Assembly: GCF_004360145.1 (NCBI RefSeq)
Contig: NZ_SAIT01000003.1
Span: forward strand, 186,001-250,000
From: Aliiroseovarius marinus
GTDB taxonomy: Bacteria > Pseudomonadota > Alphaproteobacteria > Rhodobacterales > Rhodobacteraceae
Reading direction: 5' to 3'
Length of the DNA: 64,000 bases
Shown here: piece by piece, positions 10,826-20,144 of the stretch
Layout of the letters: each line of letters starts with the position of its first letter
How positions within the stretch are numbered: position 1 is the first letter of the stretch
Position numbers and translations under genes: made by a program
The notes under the pieces: model-generated
What the model saw: only the letters and a program-made list of their open reading frames with translations
What the model was told of the DNA's origin: nothing
The model's database searches: none

Positions 10826-10856
10826 AGTGCCTCGGATAATCCGGGGCACTTTTTTT
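10826..10856 (+). terminator. Hairpin plus T-run between bamA and ompH, over the ompH start
   Basis: A 10-bp stem (10826-10835 with 10841-10850, one G-T pair), a 5-base loop ATAAT, then six more Ts: a textbook intrinsic terminator 7 bases after the bamA stop. The GTG at 10827, the only reasonable ompH start, is inside the 5' arm, so the structure may attenuate both transcription and translation of ompH. Confidence 0.75.
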
Positions 10857-11492
10857 CGGAACCTGATCGGCGGTGTTGCTTTGGCTTCAGCAATGTGTGG
10901 CGTGATCCTGCCGTCAGCCGTACAGGCGCAGCAAGTAGGCGTGCAGTCCGTCTCGCAGATCGTGACGATCGATCGCCAAAGGTTGTTTTCAGAAACGGCC
11001 TATGGTCAGCGTGTTGTGGCAACGGTCGAGGTTGAACGTACGCGTCTGGCGCAAGAAACCCGCGAAGCGGAAGCTGCGCTGGCGCAGGAAGAAAAGCTGC
11101 TGACCGAGCAGCGCAGCTCTCTGGATCCGACCTCTTTCCGTGTTTTGGCGGACGCTTTTGATAAAAAGGTCAATGAGTTGCGCGCCGAAGGTCAAGTGCG
11201 CGAGCAAGAGTTCGTGCGTGTTTTGGAACGCGAGCAGACTGCCTTCTTCGAACGTATCGGTCCGATCTTGGGCCGCATGGTGCGCGAGCTGGGGGCCGTC
11301 GTCATCCTTGACCGACGCGCTATTTTGCTTGCGACGCAGAACATCGACATCACGGACATGGCCATTCGCCGGATCGATCAGGAACTTGGGGACGGTCTAT
11401 CGACCCCCAACGCGCCGACGGACGATTCAGGTGATGAGGCCCCCGCTGACGCGCCAGAAAGCCCCGCGCCGGAAGGTGCCAGCAACAACTGA
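10827..11492 (+). CDS. OmpH/Skp family periplasmic chaperone
   Basis: A periplasmic chaperone that holds unfolded outer-membrane proteins for BamA. 221 residues: a signal peptide with a basic n-region (MPRIIRGTFFRN), a hydrophobic core and an AVQA cleavage site. The start of the mature domain (VSQIVTIDRQRLF) and the long charged helix-rich arm (residues about 70-130, many Glu/Arg) are typical of Skp. An acidic Pro-rich tail ends the protein. The start is a GTG because no other start codon gives a signal peptide. It lies 7 bases past the bamA stop with a weak ribosome site, so reinitiation is likely. The start is embedded in a terminator-like hairpin. Confidence 0.85.
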   Translation: MPRIIRGTFFRNLIGGVALASAMCGVILPSAVQAQQVGVQSVSQIVTIDRQRLFSETAYGQRVVATVEVERTRLAQETREAEAALAQEEKLLTEQRSSLDPTSFRVLADAFDKKVNELRAEGQVREQEFVRVLEREQTAFFERIGPILGRMVRELGAVVILDRRAILLATQNIDITDMAIRRIDQELGDGLSTPNAPTDDSGDEAPADAPESPAPEGASNN

Positions 11493-11579
11493 ATCGGATT
11501 GTTTCGCCTTCGCAGGGCTGATAATCAATGATGTCAGACAATTGGCGTGAAAAGCGCCGGGACAGAAGGAAAAACAGAC

Positions 11580-12044
11580 ATGGTCGACGTGCCCAGCACA
11601 GCTGATATTCAGCTTATTCAGGAATGTATCCCCCACCGCTATCCTTTCCTTCTGGTGGACAAGGTTGAAGACATCCGCGCAGGTGAATTTGCCCGTGGCA
11701 TCAAGATGGTCACGATGAACGAGCCGCATTTCCAAGGCCACTTCCCGGGTCTTCCGATCATGCCGGGCGTGACCATTATCGAAGCGATGGCTCAGACTTC
11801 GGCGGTGATGGTCTCGCTTTCGTTGGATCTGGTTGGCTCGGGTGCCGTGGTCTATTTCATGGGCATCGACACCGCGAAGTTCCGTCGCAAAGTGGTTCCG
11901 GGCGACCGTCTGGAGCTGGAAGTGACCACCGTGCGCGGTGGCGCAAAAGTCTGGAAGTTTGACGGCGTGGCCAAAGTGGACGGCGAGATCGCCTGTACCG
12001 CCACGTTCATGGCGATGATCGACGTCACCGGCGGAAAGGGCTGA
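11580..12044 (+). CDS. fabZ: 3-hydroxyacyl-[acyl-carrier-protein] dehydratase FabZ
   Basis: Dehydrates beta-hydroxyacyl-ACP in fatty acid elongation and balances acyl supply for lipid A. A 154-residue hot-dog fold with the substrate motif [11 protein letters not shown] and the catalytic stretch [20 protein letters not shown], read in two parts with His and Glu conserved. The ATG at 11580 is preceded by AGAAGGA; a GTG 33 bases upstream in frame adds nothing conserved. It sits between ompH and lpxA (2-base gap), as in most alphaproteobacteria, but no lpxD is present here. Confidence 0.97.
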   Translation: MVDVPSTADIQLIQECIPHRYPFLLVDKVEDIRAGEFARGIKMVTMNEPHFQGHFPGLPIMPGVTIIEAMAQTSAVMVSLSLDLVGSGAVVYFMGIDTAKFRRKVVPGDRLELEVTTVRGGAKVWKFDGVAKVDGEIACTATFMAMIDVTGGKG

Positions 12045-12046
12045 TT

Positions 12047-12844
12047 ATGGGGATTGATCCCTCGGCCAAGATCCACGCCAGCGCCATTATCGAAGATGGC
12101 GCCGTTGTTGGCGCTGACTGTCACATCGGACCTCTTTGTACGGTCGGTCCTCAGGTCAAGCTGGGCAAGGGCGTCGAGCTGAAGTCTCATGTCGTCGTGA
12201 CCGGCGACACCGAGATTGGAGACGAAACCGTGGTGTTTCCGTTTTCCGTCATCGGTGAAATCCCACAGGATCTGAAATTTGCCGGTGAAAACACCAAGCT
12301 GATCATCGGTAAACGCAACCGCATTCGCGAGCATGTGACGATGAACACCGGGACGGCCGGTGGCGGTTATATCACCCGCGTGGGCGATGACGGGCTGTTT
12401 ATGGCTGGTTGCCATGTGGCGCATGATGCGCAGATCGGCAACAAGGTGATCTTGGTGAACAATGTGGCCGTTGCAGGCCATGTGGTGATCGAAGATGACG
12501 TGATCGTTGGTGGCCTGTCCGGTCTGCACCAATGGGTGCGCATCGGGCGCGGGGCCATTATTGGCGCGCTGTCGATGGTCACAGCAGATGTGTTGCCGCA
12601 TGCGTTGGTCCAAGGTCCACGTGGAGAGCTGGACGGCTTGAACCTTGTCGGGCTGAAACGCCGTGGCGTAGATCGGGCGGACATCACCGCTTTGCGCGCG
12701 GCTTTCCTGATGCTGAAACAGGGCGAAGGCTCGTTCCAGGAACGCGCGGCGCGTTTGGGCGAAGAAAGCGACAGCGCCTATGTGCGTGAAATGGTCGAGT
12801 TCATCACGGGCGACAGCGACCGTGGCTTCCTGACGCCGAAGTAA
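12047..12844 (+). CDS. lpxA: UDP-N-acetylglucosamine O-acyltransferase
   Basis: The first lipid A enzyme: it moves a 3-hydroxyacyl chain from ACP to UDP-GlcNAc. 265 residues with the left-handed beta-helix of hexapeptide repeats, the catalytic His in GCHVAHDAQIGN (His126), and a C-terminal helical part. It starts 2 bases after fabZ, so coupled translation is likely. Substrate chain length cannot be inferred safely from sequence alone. Confidence 0.97.
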   Translation: MGIDPSAKIHASAIIEDGAVVGADCHIGPLCTVGPQVKLGKGVELKSHVVVTGDTEIGDETVVFPFSVIGEIPQDLKFAGENTKLIIGKRNRIREHVTMNTGTAGGGYITRVGDDGLFMAGCHVAHDAQIGNKVILVNNVAVAGHVVIEDDVIVGGLSGLHQWVRIGRGAIIGALSMVTADVLPHALVQGPRGELDGLNLVGLKRRGVDRADITALRAAFLMLKQGEGSFQERAARLGEESDSAYVREMVEFITGDSDRGFLTPK

Positions 12845-12850
12845 GCGCCC

Positions 12851-13663
12851 ATGTCGGACCGCCTTGCCATCATCGCCGGAACCGGAGAGCTGCCGCAGAA
12901 AATCGCGGCGGCCAACGCGGACGCGCTTTTCGTGACGATCAAGGGCGTCGAGGTGTCCGTCCCGGACGGGTTTGAGCATGTGGATGCGAGCTATGAGAAG
13001 CTCGGCGCGCTGTTTAAGGCGATGCGCGGGGCAGGGGTTGCACGCGTTGTGTTTGCGGGCAAGGTGGATCGGCCCAAACTGAACCCCCTGCGCATGGATC
13101 GCATGACCTTAGGGCTGTTTCCGCGTGTGAAGGCGGTGCTTGGCAAGGGCGATGACGCGCTTTTGCGCCTTGTGGCCGAGGTGTTCGAGGAGCAAGGTTT
13201 CACCGTCGTAGGCGCCACAGAGGTGACCGCCGCGCTGGCCATCGAGGCCAGTCACGCCGGTCGCGCGACCAGCGCGCAGGACCGCGTTGATGCGGACCGG
13301 GGCTGGCAATTGCTGGACGTATTGGCAGGCGAAGACATCGCGCAGGGCGTGGTGATCGCAGGCGGGCAATGTCTTGGCATTGAGAGCATTCAGGGGACCA
13401 ATGCGCTATTGGCCTTCGCCGGACAGACGCCTGAGCACCTGAAACAAGGGGGGCGTGGCGTTTTTGTGAAACGCCCGAAGCCGGGCCAGGACGGGCGGAT
13501 GGATATTCCCACGATTGGCCCTGATACAGTACGTGCAGTGGCCGCGGCTGGTCTGGGGGGGATCGTGTTGGAAGAAGGCGTGATCGTGCTGGACCGGGCC
13601 GAGGTAGAAGCGCTGCTGGCTGAATATGATCTCTTTCTGGACGTGCGAAAGGGGCAGCCATGA
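12851..13663 (+). CDS. lpxI: UDP-2,3-diacylglucosamine pyrophosphatase LpxI
   Basis: Hydrolyses UDP-2,3-diacylglucosamine to lipid X plus UMP; it is the alphaproteobacterial replacement for LpxH. 270 residues, formerly DUF1009: an N-terminal domain opening LAIIAGTGELPQKIA, and a C-terminal catalytic domain containing GQCLGIESIQGTNALL and the FVKRPKPGQDGRMDIPTIG segment, split here as two blocks. It sits in the standard position between lpxA and lpxB and overlaps the lpxB start by 4 bases (ATGA). Confidence 0.95.
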   Translation: MSDRLAIIAGTGELPQKIAAANADALFVTIKGVEVSVPDGFEHVDASYEKLGALFKAMRGAGVARVVFAGKVDRPKLNPLRMDRMTLGLFPRVKAVLGKGDDALLRLVAEVFEEQGFTVVGATEVTAALAIEASHAGRATSAQDRVDADRGWQLLDVLAGEDIAQGVVIAGGQCLGIESIQGTNALLAFAGQTPEHLKQGGRGVFVKRPKPGQDGRMDIPTIGPDTVRAVAAAGLGGIVLEEGVIVLDRAEVEALLAEYDLFLDVRKGQP

Positions 13664-14820
13664 AGGTCTTTATGATTGCAGGCGAACCATCCGGCGACCG
13701 TTTGGGTGCGGCCTTGATGGAAGGCTTGAAAACCCTGCGCCCGGATGTTGAGTTCATGGGCATCGGCGGTGTTGCGATGGAAGAGCAGGGGCTGACCTCG
13801 CGCTTTCCGATGTCGGAGCTTTCGGTCATGGGGATTGCCGAAGTCGCGCCGAAATACTTCCACTTAAAACGCCGCATTCGTGAAACGGCTGAGGCCATCG
13901 TTGCTGCGGATCCGGATGTGTTGATCACCATCGACAGCCCGGATTTCTGCCTGCGCGTGGCGCGGATCGTGAAGGAAGAAGAGGTCGAGGGTCAGACCTT
14001 TGGCCATGACATCCCCATTGTGCATTACGTGGCGCCGTCGGTCTGGGCCTGGCGCCCGAAACGCGCGGCCAAGATGGCCCGTTGGGTGGATCATGTGCTG
14101 GCGCTCTTGCCGTTCGAGCCACCCTATATGCAGGCCGCGGGTATGGGCTGTGATTTCGTTGGGCATCCGGTCGTGGCCGAACCTCAGGCGGATGACGCTG
14201 CGGCGCAGGCCTTCCGTGACGCCCACGGCATTGGGGACGCACCGCTTTTGCTGGTCCTGCCGGGCTCGCGCAAGGGCGAGGTCTCGCGTCTGGCCGAACG
14301 CTTTGGCGAGGTGATTGCCCACGCCAAGCGCGAAAAACCAGAGCTACAGGTGGTGCTGCCTATGGCGCAAGGCGTCGAGGGTCTGGTGCGTGAAGAGACC
14401 GCGAAATGGTCTGTGTCGCCCATACTGATCCCCGCCGCGCAGCAGGATGACAAACGGGCGGCGTTCAAGGCGGCCGATGTGGCGCTAGCGGCCTCGGGCA
14501 CCGTGTCCCTTGAGCTTGCGGCGGCGCACACACCGATGGTCATCGCCTATGATATGAATTGGCTTAGCCGCTTCCTGATTGGGCGGATGTTACAGATCGA
14601 TACGGTGACACTGGTCAATCTGGTATCCGAGACCCGCGCAATTCCAGAGTTTCTTGGGAAGGACTGCACGCCAGACCGCATCACGCCAGCGCTTTTGGCG
14701 GTTCTGGATGCGCCAGAAGCTCAGAACGAGGCGATGCGGGTGACGATGGAGCGCCTTGGAAAAGGCGGTGAAGCGCCCGGACTACGCGCCGCGCGGTCGG
14801 TTTTGGCAGCGATCGCTTAA
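13660..14820 (+). CDS. lpxB: Lipid-A-disaccharide synthase
   Basis: A GT-B glycosyltransferase (family 19) that joins lipid X and UDP-diacylglucosamine into the lipid A disaccharide. 386 residues. The N-terminal IAGEPSGDRLGA motif, MGIGGVAM, HYVAPSVWAWRPKR and the late LPGSRKGEVSRL block are all present. Its start overlaps the lpxI stop (ATGA), so it ends the lipid A operon. The next gene is convergent, only 5 bases away. Confidence 0.97.
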   Translation: MKVFMIAGEPSGDRLGAALMEGLKTLRPDVEFMGIGGVAMEEQGLTSRFPMSELSVMGIAEVAPKYFHLKRRIRETAEAIVAADPDVLITIDSPDFCLRVARIVKEEEVEGQTFGHDIPIVHYVAPSVWAWRPKRAAKMARWVDHVLALLPFEPPYMQAAGMGCDFVGHPVVAEPQADDAAAQAFRDAHGIGDAPLLLVLPGSRKGEVSRLAERFGEVIAHAKREKPELQVVLPMAQGVEGLVREETAKWSVSPILIPAAQQDDKRAAFKAADVALAASGTVSLELAAAHTPMVIAYDMNWLSRFLIGRMLQIDTVTLVNLVSETRAIPEFLGKDCTPDRITPALLAVLDAPEAQNEAMRVTMERLGKGGEAPGLRAARSVLAAIA

Positions 14821-14825
14821 GCGCT

Positions 14826-15974
14826 TCACCCGCGCCAGATCCACCCGCCGCCAAAGATGCGCGGCCCGTCCATGTCATAAAACACACAGGCCTGTCCGGG
14901 GCTGACACCTTCCTCGGGTGTCAGCAGTTCCACTTCGGCTTCCGTGTCCGAGATCGGGTGGATGATCGCCTCGCGCGGGGGGCGGGTCGAGCGGATTTTG
15001 ACGCCCAAATGCCATTCCTTGCGCGAGGTGAAAGGCTCGTCGCCCAGCCAGTTGATCTCGCGCACCGGCACGATGCGGGTCGCCAGCATCTCTTTCGGGC
15101 CGACAACGACCTGTTTGTTGTCCACATCCAGCTTCACCACATAGAGCGGTTCAGACAGGCCTCCGATACCCAGGCCACGGCGCTGACCGATCGTGTAGTG
15201 AATGACGCCTTCATGCGTACCCAACACGCGGCCATCCGCATGGACGATCTCGCCGGGTTCGGCTGCACCGGGGCGCAGCTTTTCAATCACACCGGCATAG
15301 TTGCCATCGGGGACAAAACAGATGTCCTGGCTGTCGGGTTTGTCTGCGACCTCCAGCCCATATTTCCGTGCAAGTTCACGAGTTTCTGCCTTGGTCTTCA
15401 AGTGACCAAGCGGGAAACGCAGATAGTCGAGCTGCTCGGGTGTCGTCGAAAACAGGAAGTAGCTTTGATCGCGCACGGGATCAGCGGCGCGGTGCAATTC
15501 CGCGCCGTGTTCTCCCATCTCACGTTGGATATAGTGGCCCGTTGCCATACAATCGGCGCCCAGATCGCGCGCGGTCTCAAGCAGATCCTTGAACTTCACC
15601 CGTTCGTTGCAGCGAATGCAGGGCACCGGGGTCGCACCGCTCAGATAGCTATCGGCAAATTCCTCGATCACGGCATCCTGAAAGATGTTTTCGTAATCAA
15701 GCACATAGTGGGGGAAGCCCATATCTTCGGCCACACGGCGCGCGTCATGGATGTCAATCCCGGCGCAGCAGGCACCTTTCTTGGCCAGCGCAGCGCCGTG
15801 GTCATAAAGCTGCAGCGTGACACCAATCACGTCATAGCCTTCCTCGGCCAGCTTAGCAGCCACAACCGAGCTGTCCACGCCACCGGACATGGCAACGACA
15901 ACCCGCGTGTCAGCAGGGGACTTGGCAATGCCAAGGGAATTCAGCGCAGGCGCAGTCGTTACATTAACCGACAT
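14826..15974 (-). CDS. mnmA: tRNA-specific 2-thiouridylase MnmA
   Basis: Thiolates U34 of Lys/Glu/Gln tRNAs using ATP and a persulfide relay. 382 residues: PP-loop motif SGGVDSS near residue 31, the first catalytic Cys in [13 protein letters not shown], and the second in [12 protein letters not shown]. The ATG at 15974 is preceded by AAAAAGGATCC. A longer open frame reaches 16082 but runs into the sciP promoter and is not conserved. Convergent with lpxB and divergent from sciP. Confidence 0.96.
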   Translation of the reverse strand: MSVNVTTAPALNSLGIAKSPADTRVVVAMSGGVDSSVVAAKLAEEGYDVIGVTLQLYDHGAALAKKGACCAGIDIHDARRVAEDMGFPHYVLDYENIFQDAVIEEFADSYLSGATPVPCIRCNERVKFKDLLETARDLGADCMATGHYIQREMGEHGAELHRAADPVRDQSYFLFSTTPEQLDYLRFPLGHLKTKAETRELARKYGLEVADKPDSQDICFVPDGNYAGVIEKLRPGAAEPGEIVHADGRVLGTHEGVIHYTIGQRRGLGIGGLSEPLYVVKLDVDNKQVVVGPKEMLATRIVPVREINWLGDEPFTSRKEWHLGVKIRSTRPPREAIIHPISDTEAEVELLTPEEGVSPGQACVFYDMDGPRIFGGGWIWRG

Positions 15975-16097
15975 GTTGGGATCCTTTTTAAAGCGTATCG
16001 GAATATAGGAAAATTCGAACGAACAACAAGGGGGCGCTTCACAGATCTTTAAGCCTGTCTCGTCATGGTCGGTCCAGATCATTTGCGAGGGTTCATC

Positions 16098-16376
16098 ATG
16101 TATCTAAAAAAAATAGAAGGGCCGCGCGCCGTCACCCTGCCAGACGGGTCGATCATGACGCGCGCGGATCTACCGCCAAAGGACACACGCCGCTGGGTTG
16201 CCAGCCGGAAAGCGCGCGTAGTCAAGGGGATACGTCATGGCCTACTGACGCATGACGAGGCCTGTTCGTTGTATGATCTGTCGGAGGAAGAGCTTGAAGA
16301 ATGGCTCAGGGCCGTCGAAAATCACGGTGAAGTTGCCTTGAAAGCCACAGAACTACAAAAATATAGACAACCATAG
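16098..16376 (+). CDS. sciP: CtrA inhibitor SciP (DUF1153)
   Basis: A small helix-turn-helix protein that, in Caulobacter, binds CtrA and blocks transcription of CtrA targets. 92 residues with the family signature [20 protein letters not shown] (split), [12 protein letters not shown] and the [20 protein letters not shown] helix-turn-helix. The start [12 protein letters not shown] at 16098 has GCGAGGG upstream; an ATG 33 bases earlier is in frame but non-conserved. It lies 95 bases upstream of ctrA on the same strand, placing the regulator beside its target protein. Confidence 0.93.
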   Translation: MYLKKIEGPRAVTLPDGSIMTRADLPPKDTRRWVASRKARVVKGIRHGLLTHDEACSLYDLSEEELEEWLRAVENHGEVALKATELQKYRQP

Positions 16377-16403
16377 GTAGTATTCGCTAAAAGTTCTCAT
16401 AGG

Positions 16404-16418
16404 GTAACCTGCGATTAA
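16404..16418 (+). promoter_or_regulatory. Candidate CtrA box upstream of ctrA
   Basis: GTAA-N7-TTAA, 7 of 8 matches to the TTAA-N7-TTAA CtrA consensus. The right half extends to TTAACCAT, a CtrA half-site form I recall for this order. It lies 54 bases before the ctrA start, so autoregulation is likely. Read by eye; not tested against background frequency. Confidence 0.5.
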
Positions 16419-16471
16419 CCATTTCACGCAATGTTCAACCCAAGACAGAACCAGATGCGGAGAAACCCATT

Positions 16472-17185
16472 ATGAGAATCCTTCTTGTTGAAGATGATCC
16501 GACGACATCACGCAGCATCGAGTTGATGCTGACACATGCGAACTTGAACGTCTATGCAACAGACCTGGGCGAAGAGGGGATCGATCTGGCAAAGCTTTAT
16601 GATTACGATCTTATTTTGCTTGATTTGAACCTGCCTGACATAAACGGACACGAAGTTCTGCGCCAATTGCGCATGGCCCGGATCGATACGCCAATCCTGA
16701 TCCTGTCGGGGGCTGACGACACCGAAAACAAGATCAAAGGGTTTGGTTTCGGGGCAGACGATTACATGACGAAACCCTTCCATCGGGAAGAGCTGATTGC
16801 GCGTATCCATGCAATTATTCGGCGCTCGAAGGGGCATTCACAGTCGGTGATCAAAACGGGCCAGGTCTCGATCAACCTCGATGCGAAAACTGTGGATGTG
16901 GATGGTCGCCCGGTACATTTGACCGGCAAGGAATACCAGATGCTCGAGCTGTTGTCGCTGCGCAAGGGCACGACTCTTACGAAAGAGATGTTCCTGAACC
17001 ATCTTTACGGCGGCCTGGATGAACCAGAACTGAAGATCATCGATGTGTTTATCTGCAAACTGCGCAAAAAACTGTCGACGGCCACCGGTGGCGAAAACCA
17101 TATCGAAACGGTCTGGGGGCGCGGCTATGTCCTGCGTGATCCGGATCCGGTCGAGCTGGATTCACAGATTGCGATTGGTGCCTAA
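16472..17185 (+). CDS. ctrA: Cell-cycle response regulator CtrA
   Basis: OmpR-class DNA-binding response regulator. In Rhodobacterales it controls flagella, gene-transfer-agent and signalling genes rather than being strictly essential. 237 residues: receiver domain with acidic pocket EDD (7-9), phospho-acceptor Asp51 in LILLDLNLP and the KPF lysine loop, then a winged-helix domain ([34 protein letters not shown]). The C-terminus is DSQIAIGA. Upstream are sciP and a CtrA-type box; downstream a bidirectional terminator separates it from psuG. Confidence 0.98.
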   Translation: MRILLVEDDPTTSRSIELMLTHANLNVYATDLGEEGIDLAKLYDYDLILLDLNLPDINGHEVLRQLRMARIDTPILILSGADDTENKIKGFGFGADDYMTKPFHREELIARIHAIIRRSKGHSQSVIKTGQVSINLDAKTVDVDGRPVHLTGKEYQMLELLSLRKGTTLTKEMFLNHLYGGLDEPELKIIDVFICKLRKKLSTATGGENHIETVWGRGYVLRDPDPVELDSQIAIGA

Positions 17186-17222
17186 GTACCGGGTCTGTAA
17201 AGAGTGCTGAACTCCGGCATGA

Positions 17223-17250
17223 GAAAGGGCGGCTTGGCCGCCCTTTCTTT
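17223..17250. terminator. Bidirectional terminator between ctrA and psuG
   Basis: An 11-bp stem GAAAGGGCGGC (17223-17233) pairing with 17237-17247, followed by TTTG. A/T runs lie on both sides, and it sits between two converging genes. Confidence 0.8.
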
Positions 17251-17251
17251 G

Positions 17252-18163
17252 TTATGCTCCTACGAGTGCGCGGGCGATTTCCGCGGCCAGTCGCGCGTTG
17301 TTCTTGACCAAGGCGATATTGGCGACCAGCGACGCACCTTCGGTCGCATGAAAAATACGATCCAACAGATAAGGCGTGACCTTCTTGGCCGAAATGCCCT
17401 CGGCCTCGGCGGCTGCAAGCGCCTCTTCGATCACTGGCGTGATGACTTCGCGGGGGATTTCGGCATCTTCTGGGATTGGATTGGCCACCAACTGTCCACC
17501 TTCAAGCCCCATAAGCGCGCGGGTTTTGGCCGCTGCGGCAATCTGATCCGCGCTGTCCATACGCAGAGGGGCGGCCAGGTCTGAGGTGCGGGACCAGAAG
17601 GCGGGGAAACTATCCTGCCCATAGGCGATCACCGGAACGCCCAGCGTTTCCAGAACTTCCAGTGTTTTGGGCAAATCCAGAATGGCCTTGGCCCCAGCGG
17701 CGACCACGGTGACAGGTGTCTTCGACAGCTCGCGCAGATCGGCTGAGATATCAAAGCTGGCTTCGGCACCGCGATGCACGCCGCCGATCCCTCCGGTCGC
17801 AAAGACCGAGATTCCCGCCAGATGTGCAGCAATCATGGTGGCGGCGACGGTGGTGGCCCCGGTGCCCCCGGTGGCAATGCAGGCCGCTATGTCCGCGCGC
17901 GATAGTTTCGCGACGCCCTTGGCCTGACCCAACGCATCCAATTGCGCGTCATTCAGGCCGATATGTAGATTACCGTCCAACACCGCGATGGTCGCGGGGA
18001 CGGCGCCGTTTTCGCGAATGACGGCTTCGACCGCGCGGGCAGTTTCAACGTTCTGCGGAAATGGCATCCCGTGTGTGATGATGGTGCTTTCCAGCGCTAC
18101 AATCGGCGCGCCAGCATCACGCGCTGCAGCGACCTCGTCCGAGAAATGCAAGGGCAGGGTCAT
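17252..18163 (-). CDS. psuG: Pseudouridine-5'-phosphate glycosidase
   Basis: Splits pseudouridine 5'-phosphate into uracil and ribose 5-phosphate; part of RNA-base salvage in the cytosol. 303 residues with family motifs VALESTIITHGMPFPQNVETA (shown in pieces: ALESTIITHG, PFPQN), the GTGATTVAATM block and ATGGIGGVHRG. Its ATG overlaps the stop of the kinase gene (ATGA), giving a kinase-glycosidase operon psuK-psuG, the same pairing as in other bacteria. Confidence 0.95.
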   Translation of the reverse strand: MTLPLHFSDEVAAARDAGAPIVALESTIITHGMPFPQNVETARAVEAVIRENGAVPATIAVLDGNLHIGLNDAQLDALGQAKGVAKLSRADIAACIATGGTGATTVAATMIAAHLAGISVFATGGIGGVHRGAEASFDISADLRELSKTPVTVVAAGAKAILDLPKTLEVLETLGVPVIAYGQDSFPAFWSRTSDLAAPLRMDSADQIAAAAKTRALMGLEGGQLVANPIPEDAEIPREVITPVIEEALAAAEAEGISAKKVTPYLLDRIFHATEGASLVANIALVKNNARLAAEIARALVGA

Positions 18164-19047
18164 AGGTCTTCTCCTGAAACATATTGGGCGGCGGTTTTTT
18201 GGGCCATTTCAAGCGCGACTGCAGGTGCATTCCCGGCAAGTTCAGCTGCGATATGGGCGGCCATGAACGTGTCTCCGGCTCCGGTAATCCGACGTACGCG
18301 GACCGAGGGGCAGGGGGTCTGGATCACGCCACGTTCGTGATGACCATCGGCAGCGAAACTTCCACCATCAGTGACCAGAACCCGTGTGGCGCCAGCATCC
18401 AGCAGCCCCTGCGCAGCCCTGCCGGCGCTGTCATATTGAGCTTCGGTCAGATAGCCAGCTTCTTCGCGATTCACATAAAGCGTTGCCCCTGGATGCCGCA
18501 TCAAAGGCGCCAAGCGGCGCGCTTTGCCGGGACTGGCGGGCGCCACCCGCAGATCCGCACGGGCGAAACTGGCATGGGTCGCGATTTCCTCCAGAAGCGC
18601 GCGTGTCAGATTGCCATCGAGCGCAATTGTGCCCGAATAGGGCGCGCGTGCGCTTCCCAATCGGCCATCTTCCAACGGGGCGAGGATCGCATCCCCGGCC
18701 GCTTCCAGCGTATGGGCATCGGCCACTGCCGCGATCAGCCCTTCGGGGCCTTCAATTGCCATGTAGCGATCCGTGGGCAACCCGTCGGGGCGATTGATGA
18801 ACTCTGTGTTCATCCCGCGCGCCGCGCAGTCATCCAGTAACTCGTCGCCCTCGCGATCCCGTCCAACAGCAGTCAGCAGCGCCGAGCGCAGCCCAAACCG
18901 TTGTAGGGTCATCGCAATGTTCATCGCGACGCCTCCGGGCAGGCGCGTAATGCGACCCGGTTCGTCCGAGCCAACGCGCATCGGGTGCGGTGTGCGTCCG
19001 ATCACATCCCAAAGGACGGAGCCAATGCAAAGAATATCCTGTGTCAT
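18160..19047 (-). CDS. psuK: PfkB-family carbohydrate kinase, probable pseudouridine kinase
   Basis: Expected to phosphorylate pseudouridine before PsuG cleaves it. 295 residues: ribokinase-like fold with N-terminal ILCIGSVLWDVIGR, the PGGVAMNIA motif, and the C-terminal ATP/catalytic signature RRITGAGDTFMAAH containing the GAGD anion hole. The assignment as pseudouridine kinase rests on the overlap with psuG. Start at ATG 19047 (MTQDILCIG); the open frame continues far upstream through the antisense of rpsB, which is a codon-bias artefact. Confidence 0.85.
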   Translation of the reverse strand: MTQDILCIGSVLWDVIGRTPHPMRVGSDEPGRITRLPGGVAMNIAMTLQRFGLRSALLTAVGRDREGDELLDDCAARGMNTEFINRPDGLPTDRYMAIEGPEGLIAAVADAHTLEAAGDAILAPLEDGRLGSARAPYSGTIALDGNLTRALLEEIATHASFARADLRVAPASPGKARRLAPLMRHPGATLYVNREEAGYLTEAQYDSAGRAAQGLLDAGATRVLVTDGGSFAADGHHERGVIQTPCPSVRVRRITGAGDTFMAAHIAAELAGNAPAVALEMAQKTAAQYVSGEDL

Positions 19048-19121
19048 GCCAGTTTTGTGCCGTGATTTCCGAGTAAGGACAAGCCATGACCACGCGAGAC
19101 CATGCTTCGTCGTTTTGGGCT

Positions 19122-19150
19122 TGCGCGGTTGGCCCGCGCCCTGTATACGC
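19122..19150 (+). promoter_or_regulatory. Candidate promoter of rpsB-tsf
   Basis: TTGCGC (19122-19127) and TATACG (19145-19150) separated by 17 bases, about 120 bases before rpsB. The resulting leader contains a 6-bp ATGGGG/CCCCAT hairpin near 19182-19202. Ribosomal-protein leaders are often autoregulated, but I do not recognise a known leader family. Confidence 0.4.
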
Positions 19151-19269
19151 GCGCTCGTAAACCACAGGTGCTGTGCGGGCCTATGGGGGAGACATCCCCA
19201 TCGTGTCCACCGGTTGAAGGGCGACCTTCGAAACGCAGTGCCGAGGATGAAACCGGAAAGGATATAGAA

Positions 19270-20043
19270 ATGGCATTGCCTGATTTCTCGCTGCGCCAGC
19301 TGCTCGAAGCTGGTGTTCACTTTGGTCACCAGACCCAACGTTGGAACCCCCGTATGGCTCCGTTCATCTATGGTGAACGCAATGGGATCCACATTTTCGA
19401 CCTGACCCAGACCCTGCCGATGCTGGACGCCGCTCTGAACGCCGTTCGCGAAACCGTTGCTAAAGGCGGCCGCGTTCTGTTCGTTGGCACCAAGCGTCAG
19501 GCTGCTGGCCCGATCGCTGATGCGGCTGAAAAGTCGGCTCAGTACTACATGAACCACCGCTGGCTGGGCGGCACGCTGACCAACTGGCAGACCGTTTCGC
19601 AGTCGATCAACCGCCTGAAAGAGGTGGACGAGAAGCTGGCATCGGGTGCTGAAGGCCTGACCAAGAAAGAGCGTCTGGGCATGGAACGTGACCAGCAGAA
19701 ACTGCAAGCCTCGCTGGGCGGGATCCGCGAAATGGGCGGCGTTCCTGATCTGCTGTTCGTCATCGACGTGAAAAAAGAAAGCCTGGCCATCGCAGAAGCC
19801 AACAAACTGGGCATCCCGGTTGTTGCTGTTGTCGACACCAACTGCCCGCCGGAAGGCGTGGACTACATCATCCCGGGCAACGATGACGCCGCACGCGCCA
19901 TTGCTCTGTACTGTGACCTGGCTGCCCGCGCAGCTCTGGACGGCATGTCGGCCCAGATGGGCGCTGCTGGCATCGACCTGGGTGCGATGGAAGAAGCTCC
20001 GGCAGAAGAAGCCGTTGCTGAAGAAGCTGCTCCGGCAGAATAA
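19270..20043 (+). CDS. rpsB: 30S ribosomal protein S2
   Basis: Structural protein of the small ribosomal subunit. 257 residues: [20 protein letters not shown] start (given in part), [27 protein letters not shown] and the [16 protein letters not shown] block. An alphaproteobacterial acidic Ala/Glu-rich tail ([17 protein letters not shown]) ends it. The ATG at 19270 has GGAAAGGA upstream. It forms a typical pair with tsf after a 101-base spacer. Confidence 0.98.
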   Translation: MALPDFSLRQLLEAGVHFGHQTQRWNPRMAPFIYGERNGIHIFDLTQTLPMLDAALNAVRETVAKGGRVLFVGTKRQAAGPIADAAEKSAQYYMNHRWLGGTLTNWQTVSQSINRLKEVDEKLASGAEGLTKKERLGMERDQQKLQASLGGIREMGGVPDLLFVIDVKKESLAIAEANKLGIPVVAVVDTNCPPEGVDYIIPGNDDAARAIALYCDLAARAALDGMSAQMGAAGIDLGAMEEAPAEEAVAEEAAPAE

Positions 20044-20144
20044 GTCAGACCGCGTGCGCGGGGCAGGGGACTGGCCCGCGCAACTGTCACTGAATTGATA
20101 CCCGGCGGGATTATCACCCAGCCGGAACCCCAAGGAGTAGAGAC

